Positions 55,496 to 64,000 of a stretch of 64,000 nt of DNA are shown here, in pieces. The DNA comes from Dama dama (taxonomy: Eukaryota; Chordata; Mammalia; Artiodactyla; Cervidae), in assembly GCF_033118175.1 (NCBI RefSeq), contig NC_083691.1:19007001-19071000 (forward strand), written 5' to 3'. The translations under genes and the position numbers were made by a program. Each line of letters begins with the position of its first letter. Position 1 is the stretch's first letter. The notes below the pieces were generated by a model. The model did not search any database, was not told the DNA's origin, and saw only the letters and a program-made list of their open reading frames with translations.

Positions 55496-56004
55496 GGTCC
55501 CTTCTCTTCGGCAGGACCTTGAAGATCTGGGTGGGGCCAGCTCCATCTTCCTCTGAAATGACCTGATGGAGGTGGGAGACTTTGCTGGGGACACGGAGTC
55601 CTGATCACCAACAGGCAATCACTCCTCCAACATACTCCCAGAAAAGAGCTGCACCCACATTGATATCAAGGCCAAACCTCCTTCCTCCTTCCTGCCTGTG
55701 GAATTTTTCAAAGATGTAAGACAGAGGTTATCACTAGAGCCCAGCACATGCACCTGCTCTATGCTTGTTTCATGCATGTGAGCACCAGGCTACCGTCCTT
55801 CCTCCACGCATCACCCACTGACCAGCCCAGCCATGGCCTCATCCTCTGATCCTTCTCACTGTGTAGCATGCCATACTCTGTTACATTCCATTGGGGATTG
55901 TTCTCCCAGCATTTAGGGTTTCTCTTTGGGACCACAAGCCCCACAAGAAGACCACAGCTGTTCTTCCAACCAATTCAGGCAGTGGGGGGAAGGGCCAGTG
56001 AGTG
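55496..56004. other. unique sequence
   Basis: No gene or repeat recognised. Confidence 0.45.
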
Positions 56005-56212
56005 GCAGTTTGTTGTTTAGTCACTTAATGGTATGTGACTCTTTGTGTCCCCATGGACTGTAGCCCACCGGGCTCCTCTCTGCATGAGATTTCCCAGGCA
56101 AGAATACTGGAGTGGGCTGTCATTTCCTTCTCTAGGGGATCTTCCCAATCCAGGGATCAAACCCATGTCTCCTGCCTTGGCAGGTGAAGTCTTTACAGCT
56201 GAGTCTCCAGTC
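56005..56212 (-). mobile_element. Bov-tA SINE
   Basis: Minus-strand: gtttgttgtttagtcactta to ctttacagctgagtctcca. Confidence 0.92.
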
Positions 56213-56424
56213 AGGACTGACTCCAAATTCAGATTCAGTTCCTCACCAGCTGAGGTTCTCGTTATTCATCTTAGGGCAGGTGACGCCACGGTATGGACAC
56301 TGCAGGCTGTTCCCAGGTCCCTTTCCTGGTTTTCCTGGATATGCTGCCCAGCCTCTCCGCAGACTGTTGCTAGGGAGCCATCATTTGTTTGTGGCCTATT
56401 TGTTATAGCACCTAGAGTTATCCT

Positions 56425-56540
56425 AAGTATCATACTGCCTCACAGATGTTGGATGTCGGGGAGATGAAATAATGCATATGAAAGACATGTGCCTGAAACA
56501 CAGAAAATGGGGGCCCTTAGTAGATGTCAGTTCATTTCTT
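56425..56540 (+). mobile_element. MIR SINE 3' part
   Basis: gagatgaaataatgcatatg, catgtgcctgaaacacag and cccttagtagatgtcag match the MIR 3' half. Confidence 0.68.
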
Positions 56541-56721
56541 TCTTAATTAATATTAATTGTTGCCAAGCACGTGGACAAACATGGCCTCAGACCATTTCTA
56601 AGACTCTGGATGGATGACATAGGTTATTTTAAATTTATATTATTAATTAGTAGGAATATAACATATATGATTATAATTATTTTATAATTACTATAAGCTT
56701 AGTTGTTAGAAACTCAGTTTT

Positions 56722-57187
56722 TAAAAAAATTATTTATTTTAATTGGAGGCTAATTACTTTACAATATAGTGGTGGTTTTGTCATACACTGACATGAATCA
56801 GCCATGGGTGTACATGTGTCCCCCATCCCGAATCCCCCTCCCTCCTCCCTCCCCATCCCATCCCTCTGGGTTGTCCCAGTGCACCGGCTTTGAGTGCCCT
56901 GTTTCTTGCATCGAACTTGGACTGGTCGTCTATTTCACATATGGTAATATATATGTTTCAATGCTATTCTCTTAAATCATCCCAGCCTCACCTTCTCCCA
57001 CAGAGTCCAAAAGTCTGTTCTTTATATCTGTGTCTCTTTTGCTGTCTCACATATAGGGTCATCGTTACCATCTTTCTAGATTCCACATATATGTGTTAAT
57101 ATACTGTATTGGTTCTTTTCTCTCTGACTTACTTCACTCTACATAACAGGCTCCAGTTTCAACCACCTCATTAGAACTGACTCAAAC
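56722..57187 (-). mobile_element. 5'-truncated ruminant L1 (3' UTR)
   Basis: Nearly identical to the left part of the L1 at 792-2187 (cagccatgggtgtacatgtg, ccagtgcaccggctttgagt). The truncation point lies just after gaactgactcaaac. Flanked by imperfect 17-bp duplications (56705-56721, 57188-57204; 14 of 17 match) ending TTTT before AA, the preferred L1 nick site. Older than the first copy, judging from the degraded duplication. Confidence 0.88.
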
Positions 57188-57239
57188 GTGAGGAACGCAG
57201 TTTTAAGCTGCCACCATAGGATACTTTGTGCTCACAAAG

Positions 57240-57535
57240 CTGTCGCAGTCAGCTTTGGATTGCAAGTGACAGAAAACTATTTCAAATTGGCTTTCAAATT
57301 GGCAAAGTAAATAGTTGAACAATCAGTAAATACTTGGGTAATGATTGACAGGCTTACAATGTGTCACGCAGGTGTGGCTGCATCCAACACTCAGAGCGCT
57401 CACCCCTTGGTCTTGCAGATTATTCCAAAGAAGATTCTTACACGAGGAGAGCAGGCTGGTCCCCAGCTGTCATTCAGCCACACCCTTCCAACTCAGAAGG
57501 CACTGTCTGTCTCCCAAATACTGCACTTTGGGGGT
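57240..57535 (-). mobile_element. ancient mammalian repeat, class unassigned
   Basis: gctttggattgcaagtgaca and attggctttcaaattggc resemble the reversed 3' end of the family seen at 42838-43225. Confidence 0.4.
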
Positions 57536-57551
57536 GGATATCTAAATTTTG

Positions 57552-57790
57552 GGCCTCCCAGGTGGTGCTAGGGGTAAAGAACCCACCTGCCAGTGCAGGA
57601 TAGGCAAGAGATGTATCCCTGGGTACATCCCTGGGTTCGTTGGGTACATTGATCCCCTGGGTCTGGAAGATCCCCTGGAGGAGGGCAGGGCAACACACTC
57701 CAGTATTCTTGCCTGGGAAATCCCATGAACAGAGGAGTCTGGTAGGCTCAGTACATGGGGTCGTACAGAGTCAGACACAACTGCGCACAC
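57552..57790 (+). mobile_element. Bov-tA SINE with internal expansion
   Basis: The head contains extra copies of a ccctgggtacat-like unit (57616-57650). Body and end are normal. Flanked by atctaaattttg at 57540-57551 and 57791-57802, a perfect 12-bp duplication. Confidence 0.94.
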
Positions 57791-57802
57791 ATCTAAATTT
57801 TG

Positions 57803-59204
57803 AGCGTCATACATCTGGCTGCATGAATTGAGGCTCTGTCACTCTTGTCAGGAGGCAGTTTTACTGAAATCTCCAGGCCCTTCATAAAAAGACCAGAGAC
57901 ACCCTCTTACTCTTGCCCTGCAGGCAAGTCAGATGGAAAACCAGACCACAGGGAACGAGCTAAAGGAACAAAGAAAATTTTAGGCCAGAGGAGGGACACT
58001 TGGGGAGGTGCTGAGAGCCATCTTCAGCCTCTGTTAAGGGGCCTGGATCAGCGGGCCCTGCGATTCCGGAAGGGAGCAGCTGGATGGGCAGGGGAGTGCC
58101 TTTTGCCCGAGGGCCCTGGGGCAGGAAGGGCTGCCTGGGGATGAGGGTGAGCAATGTCGGGGCTGCGAGGGGCACAGCTTGGAGGGGTGCTGCAGCAGGA
58201 GCCAGGAACCTCCCATGGAAAGCGACTCGCTGCTCTGCCTGGACTAGCCCGGCAAACTGGCCTCCCTGGCCCAGCGTTCATATCTGTCCAGAAGGAGTGC
58301 TGACGCCTTCCTTGCAGGAGATCAGATGAGGGTAACTGAGATGGAGCTTTGCAAATAGGAGCACGTTAAACAGATATGACCATGCTCAGCCCAGGAAGCT
58401 GCAAGGGCAAGGGGCAGAGGGAGCTTCATGATCCAAGTGGGGGGCGGGGGAGGGAAGGTGCTCAGTGCGGGGTTAGGTTAAGGGACCCCTCTCGGATGTG
58501 CCTGCCTGCGAGCCGATGGCAGGGCACCCTTGTCTGGAGCTCTGCAGAGACCCCCATTGAATGTCTTCAGACCCCTACAACAAGGTGGGGATGAGACCCT
58601 GCCTTGGAGGGTCGGCATGTCGTGGAGAGTCAGGCAGGGGCTGAACCACAGGTGCGATGAATGAGTCAGGTGATCAGTGCTACGGAGAAAATCAGGATGT
58701 GACAAAGGAGACCAGTCGGGTGTATGGGGGGTGCTGACCACTCACCCCATGGACAAGGGGTCACAGCAAGAACATGAGGATGCGAAGGGCAGGGTTGGAA
58801 TGCAAACTTCTGATCGGATCTGGTCTCACTACCCTGGGGAGGCTGAAGCCACTGGTCCCATCATGGGCCCCCTCTCTTGATGAGAGCTGGGCTCTGGGGC
58901 CTGGGGACCAGCAGAGTTGGGGGTGGGGAGGGGGCTCTTACCCCGGGAGGGTCAGGGCTAAGCTGAGCCAGGGGAGAGACACCTTTTCCCGATGGGTCCA
59001 TCTGAACCACACCCGCACAGGCAGGACTTAGGCCCCTGGGTCTCCCGGGGGAGGGGTGAATTCTACCAGCTAGCCAGCGGGGCCTGCAGACTTCATTTTA
59101 TCAGGCTTGCAGGAAACACAAATCTACGTAGGCGTCCCTCTGGCTGCTTCCTGTCAGCTGGGCTTCAGGCCAGACCGGGTCTACTCTCCTGGGAACGACC
59201 TGCC
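57803..59204. other. unique GC-rich sequence
   Basis: No gene recognised. Frames at 57845-58329 and 58677-59264 are compositional and domainless. Confidence 0.45.
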
Positions 59205-59390
59205 GGCTGTAGAGTCAGGCAGAAGACGGTTCTAATTCCACTTGACCCTGGAGCTGGGAGTTGACATTGGGGGCCTTCGATTCCTTCTCTGAAAATGGAG
59301 AGTGCGATACCTGCTCTTGTGGTCAGATGGGACAATCGCTGAGGCATTTAGCCAGTGCCTGGCCCTCAGGAATTGCTCGGTGGTTCCCGG
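59205..59390 (+). mobile_element. MIR SINE
   Basis: gttctaattccacttgaccc, ttcgattccttctctgaaaa, ggacaatcgctgaggcattt and agccagtgcctggccctcag in MIR order. Confidence 0.75.
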
Positions 59391-59829
59391 GGCCTGGGGG
59401 CTGTGGGTGGAGCGGGTAGGCCTTGCAGAGGTTCTGAAGATCTGTACCCCAGCTGTGGGGCTGCAGGCAGACCTTGTGACTCCTTCGGGACTGAGTTCCC
59501 TCGTCTACAGTGGGGAGGTGCCAGCTCCACCCAGAGGGGCTGTTGGGGTGTCCCCAGAGATGAGATGGGATTCAGTTCCTCAGGAGAACGTGAGAGTTTT
59601 CCAGACAGCCCCTCATGACCTCACTATCCTCAGAATCGACCCCCTTTGCATCCCAGGACCATGCTTGAGAGAGTAGGAGAATCGCTACCATACTCACCTT
59701 CCAATCTTTACACCTGGGAAAGCCTGGTCATGTGTACTTGGCAGTGACTTGAGACTTCTGATTATAGCTCTAATGTTTCCAGATTCAAGCCACATCTCTC
59801 AACTCACCCTTGGACGCCCACTAATAACA
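59391..59829. other. unique sequence
   Basis: A weak second MIR-like stretch is at 59470-59525. No gene recognised. Confidence 0.45.
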
Positions 59830-59945
59830 TCTTACTGTACCTGTTTCTCACACGAGAATACTGAGGTCTGGAGGGGTCAGATGCTATGCTCAGGGGCCCA
59901 CAGCCGACCAGTGTTGATTCTATGTGGACCAGGGCTTCTAGAACA
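59830..59945 (-). mobile_element. MIR SINE
   Basis: gagaatactgaggtctggag, cacagccgaccagtgttgat and ggaccagggcttctag fit antisense MIR. Confidence 0.62.
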
Positions 59946-61519
59946 GGGCAGGCTGTTCCAAACATTCTGCTGGGTGTCTGCCACCCAGGACAACTTAAAG
60001 CACCCTCTTCACTCTCAAAAGCCCCCTGTTGGATTCTAAATTACATGGTCTGAAAAGAAGGTCATGACGGTTTCTACTACATCTCAGCTGACTTGAAGGG
60101 GTTCAGCCTACATGGGGGATTATAGTCCACACTGTAGAACTGGGGGGTGAGAAAGGGGGGAGGGGCTCTGTTCCCAGATGACCAGCTGCCCCCTGCCTCT
60201 GCTTCAGGTGCTTGTCCTCAGTCTGGCCTTTCCCAGCCCGGGATTGGCACTTCCCTTACCACCACCCTCCTTCCCCTTCTCCAGCCTCCCCACCAGGCTC
60301 CCTGAAGCTCTAACCACCTGCTCCCCATAGCTCCCCAGAGTCCACAGGCAGGCATCTCCACAGGTGCCTTCACTGGGCATTCTCCAGGGACAGTTCTGTC
60401 TAAAGATATCAATATGGTCCATCTGTTTCTGACCTGCCCCCCCATCCCTCACCACCGGAGACCCGTCTTCATCCAGACACCAAGCTCTAAGACCCCCAGC
60501 CAAGTCCGCCCAGCATCGCCAGGTGCCACGCCCTTCCATGCTTCCCAGCTGTGTCCAACTCACTCACAGTCTCATAGCACCGATGGACCATCAGACAGAT
60601 ATTCTAGGTCCAGGGGTGCTGAGGAAGGGAGGAAGAGGGGCCCCCAGGCTACCCGAGCCTACTGGGGCTGTAACAGACCCTGAGACTCTGTTGTGGAAGG
60701 TGAGTCCCAAATCCACAGCAAACGATGTTCACGAATAGGAAGGGTCCTGTGGATGGCCTGGCTCCTGGCTGAGCTCAGGTGATGGGCTGATGCGAGCGTG
60801 TACTGGGGTGGGGGTGGGGGCGTCACGTGGCATTCTGGTCCAGATTCCCAAGAGTGTCCTGGAAAAGTACAAGCCATTATTTACAAGGCAGCAGGATGCC
60901 GGCTTCCTCTGACACTGCTTGTGGCTGGGCTACCGCCGCTGCATCCATTTCTGAAAATGCCTCCGGTGAGTGACATTTATCAGATCAAGTGCTCTCTAGT
61001 TCTATTCCCCCAACACATAGACAATTCTCTTTGTAGATAATGTGGCCGGCCCGCCAGGCCCATGCAGCTGAATGATCTGATTGGAGAAGATGCCATATCT
61101 CTTGCCTCCAGAAGCAAAGGAGCAGTGAGGGCGCTGGAGACCTCGTGTGATGTAAACCCAGGTCCGGCCTATCCTCTTCCGCCTCTCTCTGTTTATCTGT
61201 TTCTAAAGAAGGCTGCATCCATGGCGATGGGGGTGGGCATTGCGCACAGATCTATGAAAACACCCGGGCCGCCTTCCTGCTGTGTCCCTGTGTGCTGGCC
61301 ACCAGGCTGGGAGACACTGGGACGTGTGGGCTGCAGCTGCCCTGAGATAAAGTGCTGCCAGCTGCCCACAGCAGCCAAAGAGTCGTCAGCCCTGAGATCT
61401 CACCCAGAGCTCAGCCCTCCTTGCCACCTGCTCCAGAGTGAATGTTCAAGAACCAGCTTGCTCCCCTCCTAGGCCCTGGGTACCCCCCACCCACTGCATG
61501 GCAAAATAGGGATGTCTAA
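59946..61519. other. unique sequence
   Basis: No gene or repeat recognised. 60860-61150 contains a run of mixed-composition unique DNA that could be conserved. Confidence 0.45.
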
Positions 61520-61665
61520 TGCCCTCTTTCTACGTGCCAGGCCAGGCTCTTCATGGTTGTACTGTTTAACCCAAAGGGTAGAATTTGGCCTCCTCCCATT
61601 TTACAAGCATGAGTGTTTCCTTGCCCAAGGTCACCCAGCTGGTGTTGGGCAGACCTGGGGCCGCG
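61520..61665 (-). mobile_element. MIR SINE
   Basis: tctttctacgtgccaggcca, ctcccattttacaagcatga, gcccaaggtcacccagctgg: clear antisense MIR. Confidence 0.82.
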
Positions 61666-62279
61666 TCCCTCCTCTGCCCGCCTGTGCTGAGCACTTGACC
61701 TTGATGTTTTCAAGCCCGCTCTCCCCTCATGTACACAGGGGCTGCTCTGCTGACCGCCCTCTGGGCTGGGCTCCTCCCAGGGCTGGCCCTGCTTCCCCAG
61801 ACAAGTTGAAGGCTTTCACTGACCTTTGGGTGGGCACCCCCTTCTCCTGGTCCCTCTATGGGAAGGGCACAGAGAGGTCATGATGGTCTGTCTCTAGGTC
61901 CTAACGCTCCGGTTCCTGCAGTTGTGGCCTCTCTTGGTGTTCTGGGAAGGGGGACGGGGCAGGTAGGCAGGAGGCCAGTCCTTAGAAGGCAGACCCCCAA
62001 ACCACCAATGGGAAAGCCCTTGATCCCTCTGGACAGCACCGCAGTGTTGACAAAGCATGGCCACACAGCTTCCCACTCACTAGATATTCCTCATCTGCCA
62101 TGTCTGACGTCCCTGAGGTCCCTGCCTCATCTGAGGCTGCCAGGAGGTATGGTCACACCCGAATGCCCAGGTGAGGCCGTGGAAGCCAGACAAGGAGCCC
62201 ACTGCCCCCTGCCCAGCAACGAGAGTGCTTCTCTCCCATCGTTGTGTGAGGGTGAGGGCTGCGGCCTCTCAGATGTATG
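61666..62279. other. unique sequence
   Basis: No gene or repeat recognised. Confidence 0.45.
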
Positions 62280-62385
62280 AGGTCATCTAATTCCACCCCC
62301 TCTTTCTGCTGGATGACAAAGCTGAGGCCCAGGTGGGCAGGGACTTGCCCTGGACTTCCCAGACTTGGTGGCAGAGCCATCCAGG
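62280..62385 (-). mobile_element. MIR SINE fragment
   Basis: gatgacaaagctgaggccca, gggacttgccctggacttcc and tggtggcagagccatcc fit antisense MIR. Confidence 0.7.
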
Positions 62386-64000
62386 AGTTCTACCATCTTG
62401 GATGTGTGGCTGGATCAGTCATGGAGATGCACCCTGGTGGGTGTTGATGGCCGTATCTGCCCTGGCACCCTCCTGGGCTGCATGGTTGACCTTGGTTTTC
62501 CTAAGGACGGCTCCTTCATCCATCCCGAGCCCAAGAGAAGCCTGAGTGTCCGGGCTTCCTCGGCACTGCTGTCCCCGCCTCCTCCATCACCTGCCTTGCA
62601 GAGGGAGGTCAAAGGGACTGGTGCTCTGGACCAACGAGTGGCCTGGTGTGGGGTGAAGCAGGAAGGATGCTGGCTCCTGTGACAGCTCACTGCCCACCCC
62701 CCCGGGCCTTGGGACCAGGTCTTTCTACCACACCCCCACCAGGGAGGCTGGAGGGGGGCGCTGACTGATGAGACATCAGTGATCTGTGCCCATAAAGCCC
62801 CACAGAGCACCCTTTCTCCGCGGCCCTGCCCTATGCAGGGTCTCCAGGTGACCCCAGGCTAGGGGGCCGTGGGGGGTGGGGAGGTAGGGCCTCCGAGGTC
62901 CTCCACTCCACCCCCAACCCAAGGTGCTCAAGAAGGCTGCATTTCCCATACCTACTTAATTCTCCTTCAAATGGAAGGGAGAAAATAGCAAAGGGAAGGT
63001 CCCAGAAGCTCTGAAAGGCTTTCACAGGCTCTGAGCAATTAGGCAGGCGGCTGAGAGAAATGGTCTGAATGCCAGGAGGAGGCAAAGTCACTGGCAGAAT
63101 TTTCCATGACGCTCTCTCCTCCCCGTCATGGGTGTGTGTCCACGTGAGGGGTCCCGAGGGAGAGGGGCTCCACGCTGAACCCCGCTGAAGGTGCCCAGGG
63201 CGCGATGGCCATGGCTCCAGAGAAGGGAGAGGCTCCGGGCACGGCTGGCTGGGGGAGTCCCTTCCCGGGGCCTCTCTGCCCTGTGATCCCCTAGGGCTCT
63301 GAGTGCTCTCTTCAAGGCCATGCGGGGGAATATCCTGCCTTACAGACCTTGGGGAGACCCCTACATACCCAGCACAGGGTGAGGGGGTGACCAGCCTCGG
63401 GGCCGGGGTCCTGAGCCCGGATTCCGGAAAATGCTGCCTGCTCCTCTTTAATGACCCCAGGGGTTAGAAGCCCGGCCCAAGGCCTGCAGTTTTCACTTTC
63501 CGGAGGCCTGGCCTTGGAGCTCAGTCATTATCTGCAAACAACACCTACTCATGCTCATGGTGGGGTGTGAACCGCGCTGCTGGCAAAGCAGAGGAAGGGA
63601 GGCTGAGACCGCGAGGGTACAAGGCCGGTGTGCTGGTCTCTGCGGCTTCTAAAGATGCCAGAACAGGTCTAGGAGGAGGTGGGGAACCTCACCCCCCCCC
63701 ACGACCCCCACCACCACTCCAGGGGCGGGGCTTGCAGGGGGACCAGAGGGAGTGGAGACTGTGGGCAAGCAAATCCGCTTTCAAGCCCCACGGGCCGCTT
63801 GAGGAAACTGGTGCCCTGGAAACCTTCCCCTGTGACCAATTCCCCAACCCCCCACGCCCACAAACATCTTTGCACCCACTCAGGTGGCCTCTTCTTGGGG
63901 CACGAGGATCTCTTCACCCACACAGTCAAGGGCACTGCTGATTTGACCTTGGGTTTCTAAGAAACACTCAGACTCAAGTGCAGAGTTCCCAGTGACGGAT
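62386..64000. other. unique GC-rich sequence
   Basis: No gene or repeat recognised up to the window edge. Frames at 62415-62810 and 63567-63960 overlap on both strands and lack domains. Confidence 0.45.

Overview
This window looks like nuclear DNA from a ruminant (cattle, sheep, goat or deer clade). The evidence is its repeats. It has 5'-truncated BovB (RTE-clade) LINEs, many tRNA-Glu-headed Bov-tA SINEs and BovA/BovB 3'-end pieces, cetartiodactyl CHR-2-type SINEs and a ruminant-type L1 3' end. Older mammalian layers are also present (MIR, L2, MER5A-like hAT, MLT1 LTRs, L1M). Species cannot be fixed from what I can see. Repeat names come from recall of family consensus sequences, not from a database run.

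I find no convincing protein-coding gene, rRNA, true tRNA or CRISPR array. The only coding sequence I can recognise is decayed reverse-transcriptase sequence from L1 and BovB. Long open frames elsewhere are low-complexity, antisense to transposons, or Pro/Gly/Ser-rich translations of GC-rich DNA. The window reads as intergenic or intronic. An unrecognised short exon or lncRNA cannot be excluded.

Layout. 1-13 kb: a truncated L1 with a perfect 20-bp target-site duplication (TSD), an ERV-type LTR hit by a Bov-tA, two BovB fragments, a local 90-bp tandem duplication and a CHR-2 split by a BovA. 13-22 kb: mostly unique GC-rich DNA with MIRs, an X-box-like motif and a GATGGT minisatellite. 22-23.4 kb: an L1-in-L1 nest carrying two oppositely oriented Bov-tA SINEs. 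23.4-34.9 kb: L2, CHR-2 and L1 fragments and an MLT1. 35-46 kb: unique DNA with enhancer-like islands, a sense L1 carrying a 79-bp ruminant L1 tail insertion, and BovB. 46-52 kb: L1, MER5A and MLT1, each interrupted by younger SINEs. 52.3-54.2 kb: the longest BovB (about 1.9 kb), itself containing a poly(A)-only insertion. 55.1-55.5 kb: a solo LTR with TG...CA ends and a 4-bp TSD. 56-64 kb: a second ruminant L1 tail, then mostly unique DNA with MIRs.

I did not find a new biological system. The most interesting items are two body-less poly(A) insertions flanked by duplicated target DNA, the layered nests that give relative insertion ages, the solo LTR, and several unique blocks dense in transcription-factor-like motifs that could be conserved regulatory elements.
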